Of a stretch of DNA of 64,000 bases, positions 45,293-53,821 are shown in pieces. Position 1 is the first letter of the stretch. Each line of letters starts with the position of its first letter. The stretch is from positions 3,209,501-3,273,500 of the forward strand of contig NZ_CP041217.1 in assembly GCF_006542275.1 (NCBI RefSeq). The letters are read 5' to 3'. This stretch comes from Saccharibacillus brassicae. Its GTDB lineage: Bacteria; Bacillota; Bacilli; Paenibacillales; Paenibacillaceae. Below the pieces are notes generated by a model. That model was not told the origin of the DNA and did no database searches. It saw only the letters and a program-made list of their open reading frames with translations. Made by a program: the position numbers and the translations under genes.

Positions 45293-45703
45293 ATGGAAAT
45301 TGATCTGCGTAAGGGGAAAGTAACGGTCGCTAGCAAGCGTGCAACTCAGTCGGAAGGGTCGCGTTCCATTCGAATTTCACTCTCTATGGTCTTTGATATG
45401 TACTACAATGCCAAGCGAGCAGAAGGATTAAGAGAGCGAACGTTGGCAGATTGTAGGAACTACTGGCGTTACTTTTTAGAGTGGCTTGGGCAGGATCGCC
45501 CAGAGGTTGCTGCAGTTGACCAGATTACAACAGAGGTTGTTCGATCCTATGTTGGTTATATGATGCACGATCGATCATACGCGCTACGGCACTGTGGAGT
45601 CATGTCAGGCGGAAGAGCTCAGTGCGCTTCTGAGTGAGCCTGACATTGATACTTATGCAGGTTACCGATGATTATGTTCGTATCCCGCTGTATTCAATAT
45701 AGG
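45293..45703 (+). pseudogene. broken tyrosine recombinase (integrase)
   Basis: The first frame gives a core-binding domain (RISLSMVFDMYYNAKRAEGL, TLADCRNYWRYFLEWLGQDRPEVAAVDQITTEVVRSYVGYMMHDR) and ends at 45637. A second frame continues as AEELSALLSEPDIDTYAGYR and stops. A third continues after an apparent 1-base insertion as DYVRIPLYSI. These are successive parts of the start of an integrase catalytic domain; the R-H-R-Y residues are absent. It presumably once mobilised the island from the tRNA-Thr site. Confidence 0.8.
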
Positions 45704-45786
45704 CAATCTAAGGCGTTGAGACGAAGATTGCAAATCTACAGGTTTTCGTAAAGCCCTCTAGCGTGTACTTGTTGTTTCTTGAATAC

Positions 45787-45818
45787 GCCTCTGTATATCT
45801 AGTTAGATATACAGAGGC
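45787..45818. repeat. perfect 14-base inverted repeat
   Basis: GCCTCTGTATATCT, loop AGTT, AGATATACAGAGGC; no T-tract. Inside the island after the integrase remnant; may be a terminator relic or a site for a DNA-binding protein. Confidence 0.75.
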
Positions 45819-45874
45819 AGCCTAAGAGCGAAAAACTCAAAAGGCCTGCCCGGTACCTCGATGATAAAGCAGCT

Positions 45875-46078
45875 TTATTCATAACGTTCAAGAAGGCTTT
45901 GTTGAATAAATTCCTTCACACTCTTTTCAGGGTAGAAATGTCTATTAGTCATCATCATTCCTGTATCGATGTAATGTGTTGCTTCGTCATAAGTCATTGT
46001 CCAACCACTGGGTTCATTAAGGGATCATTTTCATATTCAATTTTCTTCTTTTTTAATTGATCAAAAAAATTCAATCAA
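45875..46078 (-). pseudogene. small frameshifted gene in the island
   Basis: On the minus strand three frames join into one plausible small protein. LIEFF comes first, then (after a run of seven Ts) DQLKKKKIEYENDPL, then (after a further shift) NEPSGWTMTYDEATHYIDTG and RHFYPEKSVKEFIQQSLLERYE. AAAAGGAG precedes it. The last 40 residues could be translated alone from an internal ATG. Family unknown; sequencing error in the T-run is possible. Confidence 0.45.
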
Positions 46079-46084
46079 ACTCAC

Positions 46085-46381
46085 TCCTTTTGGATTTAAT
46101 GTAATTATTATATGCAAAAAGTAAGCCGCTACATATATTTTATTTTAAATCACTCAACCTTTGGGACAGAGATATTTAGGCATGGCCAAATAGAGGACTC
46201 TAGACAGAAGCGATATAAAAACAATCACTTATAATGGAACTACAGATGTACCAGTACGTGCAGTAAGCTCTGCAATCAGACAAAGACTAAAGTATTTATG
46301 ATGCTGGCGTGCCACTCTCATGGTCAAGAAGAATTGCAGACATAGCAATTGGGCTTTTACTTTAATCAAAGGGGCGTTTTC
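46085..46381. other. AT-rich island spacer
   Basis: No intact gene. A plus-strand piece around 46215-46300 reads TITYNGTTDVPVRAVSSAIRQRLKYL then stops, and may be the end of a lost coding sequence. Confidence 0.35.
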
Positions 46382-46729
46382 ATGTCAAATCAAGATCTTG
46401 AAGCTAGACTGACAAGGCTTGAATACTATTTTTCATTAATGCGTGATATGGTTGTCGATCCGGAATCCTATGCTCTATGGGATTATATGATTAGCGAAGA
46501 GTTAGAAGAAGAACAAGCGCATAAAATTATTGAGATCTTAAAGAAACATTATGCGGAATTAAATTCTGGTAAAGAAGAATCTAACGAATTGATAAAGTCA
46601 GCTTTATATGTAGATTTGAATCATTTGCTTACCTCTTTTGGCAAGCCTGTCAGTGAAAATTCTGCTCGTAGTATTGTACTCAGAGCTTCAAAATTACCTA
46701 TCTTTCCTCATTATGCTTCCTTATTATAA
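46382..46729 (+). CDS. small protein, DUF1878/YhaI-like
   Basis: 115 residues starting MSNQDLEARLTRLEYYFSLMRDMV, a helical N-terminus with VDPESYALWDYMISEELEEEQAHKIIEILKKHY, resembling the DUF1878 (B. subtilis YhaI) group. ATG at 46382 is preceded by AAAGGGG. AT-rich codon use like the rest of the island. Function unknown; the family assignment is tentative. Confidence 0.6.
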   Translation: MSNQDLEARLTRLEYYFSLMRDMVVDPESYALWDYMISEELEEEQAHKIIEILKKHYAELNSGKEESNELIKSALYVDLNHLLTSFGKPVSENSARSIVLRASKLPIFPHYASLL

Positions 46730-46836
46730 AGATGAAATATAGGATCTATAAATATTATAATTAAGATAACGTAGGGCTTCGTGAAAAGCTTGAGTCCTCG
46801 CATAAACGGTTGTAGTGCGCCATTCCTGTGCTGATT

Positions 46837-46869
46837 TAGGTCGGGGGTTCAATTCCCTTCATCCGCATC
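46837..46869 (+). repeat. attR-like repeat of tRNA-Thr 3' end
   Basis: 33-base copy of 44086-44118 with one change (CATCCGCATC for CATCAGCATC) in what would be the acceptor stem. The rest of the tRNA is absent, marking the right boundary of the island. Confidence 0.8.
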
Positions 46870-46891
46870 TCATGAAGTCAAGCAGGGCGCG

Positions 46892-46922
46892 GGTTTCCGA
46901 TTTTCGGGAACTCGCGTTTTTT
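46892..46922 (+). terminator. intrinsic terminator right of the island
   Basis: GCGCGGGTTTCC and GGAACTCGCG arms with a small bulge, then TTTTTT. Confidence 0.65.
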
Positions 46923-46930
46923 CGTTCATC

Positions 46931-46959
46931 TTAACACGTGCTTAAACACGTGTTAAGAT
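46931..46959 (+). promoter_or_regulatory. hicAB promoter with palindromic operator
   Basis: TTAACA (46931-46936), 17 bases, TAAGAT (46954-46959). A perfect 10-base inverted repeat, TTAACACGTG and CACGTGTTAA around CTTAAA (46931-46956), fills the promoter. A further GCGTGTTAA half-site with the shared tail ATAAGG lies at about 46973-46988. Expected to be bound by the HicB/HicAB complex for autorepression. Confidence 0.7.
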
Positions 46960-47019
46960 AAGGTCAATAAGGCGCGTGTTAAAATAAGGCGAGATCAATA
47001 AGGATGGTGATGGGATGAA

Positions 47020-47211
47020 ATGAAGGGTTATTCCTCGCGCGAGATGATCAAAATGATCGAGGACGACGGATGGTATTTTGTAAGAGCATCGGGAGACCAT
47101 CATCAGTTCAAGCACCCAACCAAGTTAGGCAAAGTAACCATTCCTCATCCCAATAAAGACTTAACGAAAAGAACGATAATCAGCATCCTGAGACAGGCAG
47201 GGCTGAAATAA
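47020..47211 (+). CDS. hicA: HicA family mRNA interferase toxin
   Basis: 63-residue double-stranded-RNA-binding-like toxin. SSREMIKMIEDDGWYFVRASGDHHQFKHP contains the catalytic histidine of the HicA core (usual form GSHH), followed by KLGKVTIPHPNKDLTKRTIISILRQAGL. It would cleave mRNA when free of HicB. First gene of a type II toxin-antitoxin pair; hicB starts 28 bases after its stop. Confidence 0.92.
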   Translation: MKGYSSREMIKMIEDDGWYFVRASGDHHQFKHPTKLGKVTIPHPNKDLTKRTIISILRQAGLK

Positions 47212-47239
47212 ACGCAGCTCATCAAGGAGGTCGAGACAA

Positions 47240-47668
47240 ATGAAAGACCGTTATGTGTTCCCCGCCGTTCTGGATTTTGCGGATGACGGGATTTCCGTGG
47301 AATTCCCGGATCTTCCCGGAGCTTTTACCGACGCGCAGACGGACGAACAAGCACTCGAGATGGCGAAAGATTGCCTGGCGCTGCACTTGTACGGCATGGA
47401 AGAAGACGGCGAAGACATTCCGCAGCCTTCGCGTCCGTTTCGCATCGAACTGGACGGGGCAAGAACGCAGGCAGTAACCCTCGTCGAAGTGTGGATGCCG
47501 CCTTTTCGCAATAAGATGTCGAATCGCTCCGTCAAGAAAACGTTGACTATTCCGAAATGGCTCGATGACTTGGCCGCTTCGAACAAAGTGAATTACTCCC
47601 ATGTGCTGCAAGAGGCGCTCAAGTCGGAGCTGGGTGTAAACGAACGCGAACGTATCGGCGGCAAATAA
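47240..47668 (+). CDS. hicB: HicB family antitoxin
   Basis: 142 residues. N-terminal partly degraded RNase H-like HicB fold (YVFPAVLDFADDGISVEFPDLPGAFTDAQTDEQALEMAKDCLALHLYG) that masks HicA, and a C-terminal DNA-binding segment of ribbon-helix-helix type (VKKTLTIPKWLDDLAASNKVNYSHVLQEALKSEL). It should repress the hicAB promoter by binding the CACGTGTTAA palindrome. RBS CAAGGAGGT lies 8-9 bases before the ATG. Confidence 0.92.
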   Translation: MKDRYVFPAVLDFADDGISVEFPDLPGAFTDAQTDEQALEMAKDCLALHLYGMEEDGEDIPQPSRPFRIELDGARTQAVTLVEVWMPPFRNKMSNRSVKKTLTIPKWLDDLAASNKVNYSHVLQEALKSELGVNERERIGGK

Positions 47669-47678
47669 TCGAAACCAA

Positions 47679-47717
47679 AGCGCAGCTCCCGTCCCCAACG
47701 GCAGCCGCGCTTTTTTG
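47679..47717 (+). terminator. intrinsic terminator of hicAB
   Basis: AAAGCGC ... GCGCTTTTTT with an internal CCGT/ACGG stem. Confidence 0.7.
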
Positions 47718-47875
47718 CTTTCTCTCCCATTCTTTGACTCCAGGTATCCATAAATTTCCGAATGTCACCTATTGTTTCGATAAAACCTCTAAAAAATCGA
47801 CAAATTCTGCCGTAATATATAGAAAGGAAGCAAGCAGAGGGCGGCTTATCAATTCGGGTAAAGGTGATGAATATC

Positions 47876-49486
47876 GTGCAGACAGTGTCGAACCCACGAA
47901 AGGGCGGCCGCGACGAAAGTTTTTTCAGAACGAAAGGCAGGATCAGCCTGCGTGCTTTATTTTCCGGACTCGTGGTGCTCACTTTCGTGCTGACGCTGGT
48001 CATCACGCTGCTGGCGTCGTACCGCTCGGAGAAGGAGCTGCTCACGGAGCGCGTATTGAACACCAATTTCAGCGAATCGCAGCGGATCGGGCATACGATG
48101 AACATGCTGTTCGTGTCGATTCGCACGAGTCTGTCGGCGTTCACTTCCGAAATGGCGGAGTTGATCTCGGGCGATCCCGAACGGATCATGGAGGAACTGC
48201 AGCAGATTCACGAGAGCAGCGGGTATTTCGAATCGGTGTTCGTGGCGGAGACCGGCGGGAAGATCACGCAGATGCATTCGTACAGGGAGAACGGGGATTT
48301 CGGCAAAATCGACGAGCGCACGCTGGAAGCGGCATTGAAGCGCAGCGAGCCGGGCCTGTCCGTGCCTTACCGCGATGCGGACGCAGAGATGATCGTGCTG
48401 ATGACGGAACCTTTTTATAACGAGGAAGGGGTCTATCTCGGCGTCGTCGGAGGCACGATCCGTCTGGAAGATCCGGCTGTACTGGGCAGCTTGTTCGGTG
48501 TGCAGAACGGAAACGAAGCGGACTCTTACTATTACGTCGTCGATTGCGAGGGCAAGGTGATCTACCATCCGGACAAAACACGCATCGGGGAAGACCTGAC
48601 CGACAGTCCGATCGTGGCCCGGATTTTGAACGGAGCAAGCGGGAAGACGGAAGTGTCCGACCGGAAAGGACGTCCTTTTCTCGTCGGATACACCTTCGTG
48701 CCGGCGACCCGGTGGGGAGTGATCGCGCAGACGCCGAACAGCGTATTGAAACAGCAGCAGACCGAACAGATCCGCGGGACTTTGGTCGCCGTTTTGGTGC
48801 CTTTTCTGATTCTGGTCGGCGGTACGTTGTTTCTGGCCCGCCGGTTGGCGGCTCCGTTCGTCGCTTTGGCCGATTTCGTCGTGCGCGCCGCGGATCGTCC
48901 GCAGGAAGCTTCGATTCCCGTCGTGCGCCGACACTGGAACCGCGAAGCGGATCTGTTGAACCGGGCGGTGATGCGGTCCGTCGGAGAGATGAAGCGGCAG
49001 CACCGCGATCTGACGCACTCCGCGCTGCGCGATTCGCTGACGGGGCTGCCGAACCGCCGCGCGCTGGACGAAGCGCTGGAGAAGCTGGAGGGAGACAATC
49101 TGCCGTTCTCGCTGCTGCTGATCGACATTGATCGCTTCAAATCGGTCAACGACCTGCACGGACATGCGGCCGGAGACGAAGTGCTGCGTTCGGTAGCCCG
49201 GCTGCTGGAAGACACGGTAGACCGGGGAGACCTGTGCGGCCGCTACGGCGGCGAAGAGTTTGTGGCGCTGCTGCCGGGCCGAAGCGTGGCGGAAACGTAC
49301 GAGATGGCGGAGCGTCTTCGCCTGGCGGCCGCCGCCCACGAGAACGCGCTGCACATTCCGGTCACGGTCTCGATCGGAGCGGCTATCTCGCCGCAGCAGT
49401 CCGCGCAGATCGAAGAATTGTTCGAATTGGCCGACCGGGCGCTGTACCGCGCGAAGGAAGACGGCCGCAACCGGGTCGTGATGTAG
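47876..49486 (+). CDS. diguanylate cyclase with dCache sensor
   Basis: 536 residues. TM1 (ALFSGLVVLTFVLTLVITLLA), extracytoplasmic dCache-type sensor (about 60-290), TM2 (LVAVLVPFLILVGGTLFLA), HAMP-like linker, and a C-terminal GGDEF domain with DSLTGLPNRRALD, DIDRFKSVND and the active-site motif RYGGEEF. It should make c-di-GMP from GTP. The position of the inhibitory RxxD site reads DRGD, so feedback inhibition is probably missing. I favour the GTG at 47876, 7 bases after AGGTGAT; ATG 47867 and GTG 47864 overlap that site. Confidence 0.9.
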   Translation: MQTVSNPRKGGRDESFFRTKGRISLRALFSGLVVLTFVLTLVITLLASYRSEKELLTERVLNTNFSESQRIGHTMNMLFVSIRTSLSAFTSEMAELISGDPERIMEELQQIHESSGYFESVFVAETGGKITQMHSYRENGDFGKIDERTLEAALKRSEPGLSVPYRDADAEMIVLMTEPFYNEEGVYLGVVGGTIRLEDPAVLGSLFGVQNGNEADSYYYVVDCEGKVIYHPDKTRIGEDLTDSPIVARILNGASGKTEVSDRKGRPFLVGYTFVPATRWGVIAQTPNSVLKQQQTEQIRGTLVAVLVPFLILVGGTLFLARRLAAPFVALADFVVRAADRPQEASIPVVRRHWNREADLLNRAVMRSVGEMKRQHRDLTHSALRDSLTGLPNRRALDEALEKLEGDNLPFSLLLIDIDRFKSVNDLHGHAAGDEVLRSVARLLEDTVDRGDLCGRYGGEEFVALLPGRSVAETYEMAERLRLAAAAHENALHIPVTVSIGAAISPQQSAQIEELFELADRALYRAKEDGRNRVVM

Positions 49487-49511
49487 GCGGCCCTTTTTCT
49501 TTTGTCCCATG

Positions 49512-49558
49512 CAAAAAGAACGCGTTGTTCCCGACCGGGAATTTACGCGTTCTTTTTG
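49512..49558. terminator. bidirectional terminator
   Basis: CAAAAAGAACGCGT and ACGCGTTCTTTTTG arms with an inner TTCCCG/CGGGAA stem; ends the cyclase gene and, on the other strand, the Gly-rich gene. Confidence 0.88.
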
Positions 49559-49580
49559 TGTGCGCCTGATACAGGGTCAT

Positions 49581-49829
49581 TCATTCTCCGCCACCTCCGC
49601 CGCCGCCGTCTCCGCCCCCGCCGCCCGAATCGCAGCCGCCTCCGCCGTGGGAAGACGAACCGTCGCCGCAGGAACTGCTGCCGGAATCGCCGTAAAATCC
49701 GCCGCCCGAATCGTGCATGAAGCCCGAGTTGTAGCCTCTGCGCGAACGGCGGTTATTAGGTTTCGGCCTGGCCAGGGATACCATCACGATAACGGGCACG
49801 ATCACGCACATAATCACTCCGAATGTCAT
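49581..49829 (-). CDS. small membrane protein with Gly/Ser/Cys-rich tail
   Basis: 82 residues: one N-terminal membrane segment (VIMCVIVPVIVMVSLA), a basic stretch (RPKPNNRRSRRGYN), then an extremely glycine-rich tail with Ser, Asp and two Cys (DSGGGFYGDSGSSSCGDG, ending in polyglycine). AAGGAGGTTATCGC precedes the ATG, an excellent ribosome site, which is the main reason to accept it over the overlapping plus-strand frames. Function unknown. Confidence 0.7.
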   Translation of the reverse strand: MTFGVIMCVIVPVIVMVSLARPKPNNRRSRRGYNSGFMHDSGGGFYGDSGSSSCGDGSSSHGGGGCDSGGGGGDGGGGGGGE

Positions 49830-50144
49830 GCGATAACCTCCTTCGTTGGGTAAAAGATAGAGAGCAAGGAGCGAAAATGTCTCTTTCCGTTCCTTGCTTC
49901 ATATACGCGCAGGCGAAGCGGAAAGTTCGTTTTTTTCAAAAAAAAGCGGGTGACTGCCAAAAAAGCGACTTTGGACCCGGAAACGGCATGTTGAACAATT
50001 CGATTATTCCCGGTTCCAGGGAGCTTTAACCTATTTAAACGGCGTATCCTCGCGGTCCGGCGGTCGGGTGTGCTAAAATAGGCGTAGAAATGAAAAGGGG
50101 AACGTATGATCGGATAAACAGTGGCATAACGAGGAGGAACGATA
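49830..50144. other. intergenic region between diverging genes
   Basis: 315 bases. Nothing firm beyond a -10-like TAAAAT at 50074-50079 without a good -35, and the GAGGAGGA ribosome site of the following gene. Confidence 0.5.
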
Positions 50145-51251
50145 TTGACTATCGAGATGATCAAGCCGCCCGCCGAAGTGCTGCACGAGCGGGAACTTTC
50201 GGCGCTGCGGGCAGAAGACGCGGGCAAGCGGCCGCCGAATTGGAAGCTGTCTCCCGCCGCCGTGCGCGACTTTTTGATCGGGCGGGAACGGCCGGCGCTG
50301 CTGGACGGAGAACCGATCGCGATCACGCGCAAGTTTTACGGCAACGACGTGCTGATCGAGCGGGCGGTCGTGACGCTGGCCGGCAACCGCGGACTGATGC
50401 TCGTCGGCGAACCCGGCACGGCCAAAACGATGCTGAGCGAGCTGCTGTCCGCCGCGATCTCCGGTACGAGCACGAACACGATCCAGGGCACGGCAGGCAC
50501 GACGGAAGACACGATCAAATATTCCTGGAACTACGCGATGCTGCTGGACCGGGGACCTTCGGAAGCCGCGCTCGTGCCGTCGCCGCTCTATCAGGGCATG
50601 AAGCACGGCATCCTGACCCGGTTCGAGGAGATCACCCGCTGCCCGTCCGAAGCGCAGGACAGCCTGATCAGCATCATGAGCGACAAAGTGATGAGCATTC
50701 CCGAGTTGGCCGAAGGCGTGCTGTTCGCCAAGCCCGGCTTCAACGTGATCGGCACCGCGAACATTCGCGACAAAGGCGTCAACGAGATGAGCAGCGCGCT
50801 CAAGCGCCGCTTCAACTTCGAGACGATCCGGCCGATCGAGAACGTGGCGATGGAAGCGAAGATCATTCAATCCCAGGCGTCCAACCTGCTCAGCCAGGGC
50901 GGCGTGGACCTGGACATCGATCCCGACGTGGTCGAGCTGCTGGCCACGACGTTTATCGAGCTGCGTACCGGGCGCACGCGCGAAGGCTACAAGATCGAGA
51001 CGCCGCAGGCGGTTATGAGCACGGCGGAAGCGGTCTCCGTCTACGTGCAGAGCGCGATGACTTCCTACTATTATGAAGAAGGCGGCGTGTCGCTGGAGCG
51101 GCTCGTGCAGAACATGCTCGGAACGGTGGCCAAAGAGAATACGAAAGATTTGAGCGTGCTCAAAGCGTACTTCTCGAAAGTGGTCAAGGAACGGGCGAGA
51201 ACGGAGCAGCTGTGGGACGCGTATTACAAGGAGAAAAAATGGATCGGCTGA
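50145..51251 (+). CDS. MoxR-family AAA+ ATPase (YehL-like)
   Basis: 368-residue AAA+ ATPase. Walker A GEPGTAKT (about residue 88), a Walker-B-like segment LTRFEEITRCPSEAQ in place of the common DEINR, sensor 1 GTANIRDKG, and ALKRRFNFETI as arginine-finger region. MoxR ATPases remodel or insert cofactors into partner proteins, usually with a VWA protein, as here. Start is TTG at 50145: GAGGAGGA lies 6 bases before it, while the ATG four codons later is too far. First gene of a five- to six-gene cluster; its stop overlaps the next start. Resembles E. coli YehL. Confidence 0.88.
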   Translation: MTIEMIKPPAEVLHERELSALRAEDAGKRPPNWKLSPAAVRDFLIGRERPALLDGEPIAITRKFYGNDVLIERAVVTLAGNRGLMLVGEPGTAKTMLSELLSAAISGTSTNTIQGTAGTTEDTIKYSWNYAMLLDRGPSEAALVPSPLYQGMKHGILTRFEEITRCPSEAQDSLISIMSDKVMSIPELAEGVLFAKPGFNVIGTANIRDKGVNEMSSALKRRFNFETIRPIENVAMEAKIIQSQASNLLSQGGVDLDIDPDVVELLATTFIELRTGRTREGYKIETPQAVMSTAEAVSVYVQSAMTSYYYEEGGVSLERLVQNMLGTVAKENTKDLSVLKAYFSKVVKERARTEQLWDAYYKEKKWIG

Positions 51252-53821
51252 AGGCGCTGGCCCCGGAAAAAGAACTGGCGGAGATCGAGCGTTTGTTTGC
51301 GGAAAAAGTGTTCGATCTGGACGGTCCGGTCGTGCATTTCCCGATCCGGCACCACAGTCCGGCCTGCGCCCATCACCTGCTGCGGACGTTCGAGGACTAT
51401 AAGCCGGATATCGTCCTGATCGAAGGACCGGAAAGCGGCAATCCGCTGATTCCGGTGCTGGCCGATCCGGCAACCCGGGCGCCGGTCAGCCTGTATTACG
51501 GCTACGAGGACGGCAGCGGACGCGGAGCCTGCTATTTCCCGCTGCTGGATTATTCGCCGGAGTATGCGGCGATCCGGGCAGCGGCGGCGCGGGGTATTCC
51601 CGCGCGGTTTATCGACCTGGATTATCGCGGGCGGGCCGGGGCCGCGGAAGAAGGCGGCAAGTCGTCCGCCCAGGACGAGGCGCTGCTGGCGGGCTCGGCC
51701 TTTATCGGGCGGCTGTGCCGATCGGCCCGCGCCCGCAGCTTCGACGAGCTGTGGGAGCGGGCGTTCGAGGTCGGCGGTGTGAGCCGCCCGACGCGCGAGT
51801 TTGTGCGCGGGGTGTTCGCGTACTGCACGCTGTCGCGAATGACGTATTCGCGGGAGACGCTGCGCAGCGAAGGCGACCTGGACCGCGAAGAGAGAATGCG
51901 GGGACATATCGCGCAGGCGCGGGCGGAATACGGCCGGGTGCTGGTCGTGACCGGAGGATTCCATACATACGGATTGGTAACGGACGAAGAGGAAGCCGGA
52001 GAAGCCGCAGCGGGGCGGGACAGCGGGAGCGCTGATCTAGGCGCGCCGCCGCCGGGTGACGCCGAGCGGGAAGTGGGCAGCGGCCATGAGCGGCAGCGCG
52101 GTCTTATCCGCGAACAGATATATCCGATGGTCTACACGTTCGAGGAAGCCGACCGGCTGAACGGGTATGCGAGCGGCATGCCTTACGTCGGCTATTACGA
52201 CCGGGTATGGGCGCTGCTCGGGAAGGGGGAAGCGCAGCCTTACGAACGGGCGGGGCTGGATCTGCTGGCCGGGCTCGGCAGGCTGCTGCGCAGCGAAGGC
52301 GAAGCGGTGTCGACGGCCGACGGCATCGAAGCGTACGGCTTGATGCGGGGATTGGCCGCGCTGCGCAGCAAAAGCCAGAGCGGCGCGTACGAATTGACGG
52401 ACGCCGTGACGTCTGCGTTCATCCACGGCGAACGCACGCTTGCGGCGGATCGGCCGCTTGAGAAGCTGCTCGCGCTGATGACCGGGGACCGGATCGGGGA
52501 AGTGGCGCCGAACGCGTTCTCCGTGCCGATCGTCGAAGATTTCAAAGCGCGGGCGGTGGCGTGCCGGCTGAACCTGCGGGCGACAGGCCGGCACCGCCGG
52601 ACGCTGGAGCCTTACGCCAAGCCGGCGCACCGTGAAGCGAGCCGGCTGCTGCACTGCGCCGAATTTCTCGGCACGGACTTCGCGAACAAGGAATCCGGCC
52701 CGGATTGGGCTCTGCGCCGCGACATGAACCTCGTCCGGGAAACGTGGACGTATTCGTACTCGTCGCGGACGGAAGCGCGCCTGATCGAGAACTCGATCTA
52801 CGGCGGCACCGTCGAAGAAGCGGCCGAGGCGCGGATCGCCGAAGAGCTGGACCGGCTGCCCGCGCACCACAGCGGCGAAGCCGCGCGCTGGCTGCTCAAG
52901 GCGCTGCTCATGGGGCTGGAGTCATTGGCCGGCCGATTGTTCGATCGGCTGGAATCGGCGCTGCGGCAGGACGGCAGCTTCCTGTCGCTGTGCGAGACGC
53001 TCGAGCATCTGGAGCGCCTGGTGTCGCACCGGCGCCTGCTCGGCGTGTTCGACGAGTCGCGGCTGCGGTCATTGGCGGACGAAGCTTACGAAGCGGCCGT
53101 GTCGCGGCTGCCCGGCTTGGGCGGCTTGAATCCGGACGAGCAGCCGCGGGCCGTCGAAGGGCTGAAGCTGCTGCATATGCATGCCGCCGGCAGGAGCGGT
53201 CTCGGCGGCGGCAGGCCGGCAGTCGCGGGAACGACCGCGGCTGAGACGGCTCCGGCCGAATCGGCTGCTTCCGCGCAGGCAGCGGGAACCGGCGGCGGGC
53301 CGGCGCAAGGCGCCGATGCGGACGAGTCTTTCCGCGACCGGCTCGGCGAGCTGCTGGCCGCGCCGGAACTGCCGCCGCGGCTCGAAGGGGCGGCGGCGGC
53401 GATCCTGGTCCGGCTCGGCGCGCTGGAACCGGGCGAATTGTCGCGGCGCGCCCGCGCCTACATGCAGGGCTCGCCGGATCAGGCGCGCCGGAGCGCGGAA
53501 TATTTGCAGGGCGTATTCGCGCTGGCGCGCGATGCGCTGATGCAGGGCGAAGAACTGCTGGCCGACCTCAGCGGCCTGCTGGCACGTCTGCCGCATGACG
53601 AATTTATGCGGCTGCTGCCGGAGCTTCGGCTGGCGTTCACGTTCTTCACGCCGCCGGAGACGTCGCGCATCGCGGCGAAGGTCGCGCAGCTGCACGGCAT
53701 TCCGGCCTCGCAGGTGGAAGCGCCGGCCGTAAACGAAGCGGCGCTGCAGGCGGCGCGGAAGCTCGATCAAGCGATACGGGAGGAGTATGCGGCATGGACA
53801 CTGGAACCGGAACGGGAATGA
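51239..53821 (+). CDS. DUF5682 family protein (YehM-like)
   Basis: 860 residues. The N-terminal FPIRHHSPACAHHLLRTFEDYKPDIVLIEGPESGNPLIP and VTGGFHTYGL are the recognised DUF5682 core, with histidines and acids that look like a metal or nucleotide site. The middle is helical and a Gly/Ala/Pro linker lies at about 660-700. No known activity. Translation begins at the ATG after AAGGAG, overlapping the ATPase stop; its end overlaps the VWA gene by 28 bases. Coupling with MoxR and VWA suggests one complex. Confidence 0.85.
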   Translation: MDRLKALAPEKELAEIERLFAEKVFDLDGPVVHFPIRHHSPACAHHLLRTFEDYKPDIVLIEGPESGNPLIPVLADPATRAPVSLYYGYEDGSGRGACYFPLLDYSPEYAAIRAAAARGIPARFIDLDYRGRAGAAEEGGKSSAQDEALLAGSAFIGRLCRSARARSFDELWERAFEVGGVSRPTREFVRGVFAYCTLSRMTYSRETLRSEGDLDREERMRGHIAQARAEYGRVLVVTGGFHTYGLVTDEEEAGEAAAGRDSGSADLGAPPPGDAEREVGSGHERQRGLIREQIYPMVYTFEEADRLNGYASGMPYVGYYDRVWALLGKGEAQPYERAGLDLLAGLGRLLRSEGEAVSTADGIEAYGLMRGLAALRSKSQSGAYELTDAVTSAFIHGERTLAADRPLEKLLALMTGDRIGEVAPNAFSVPIVEDFKARAVACRLNLRATGRHRRTLEPYAKPAHREASRLLHCAEFLGTDFANKESGPDWALRRDMNLVRETWTYSYSSRTEARLIENSIYGGTVEEAAEARIAEELDRLPAHHSGEAARWLLKALLMGLESLAGRLFDRLESALRQDGSFLSLCETLEHLERLVSHRRLLGVFDESRLRSLADEAYEAAVSRLPGLGGLNPDEQPRAVEGLKLLHMHAAGRSGLGGGRPAVAGTTAAETAPAESAASAQAAGTGGGPAQGADADESFRDRLGELLAAPELPPRLEGAAAAILVRLGALEPGELSRRARAYMQGSPDQARRSAEYLQGVFALARDALMQGEELLADLSGLLARLPHDEFMRLLPELRLAFTFFTPPETSRIAAKVAQLHGIPASQVEAPAVNEAALQAARKLDQAIREEYAAWTLEPERE

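Noticed and set aside
46800-46870. Second tRNA gene right of the island
   Set aside because: Only the 3' third matches tRNA-Thr; no acceptor 5' arm or anticodon arm is present, so it is a boundary repeat.
47760-47870. c-di-GMP riboswitch upstream of the cyclase gene
   Set aside because: No GEMM core motif was found in the leader.
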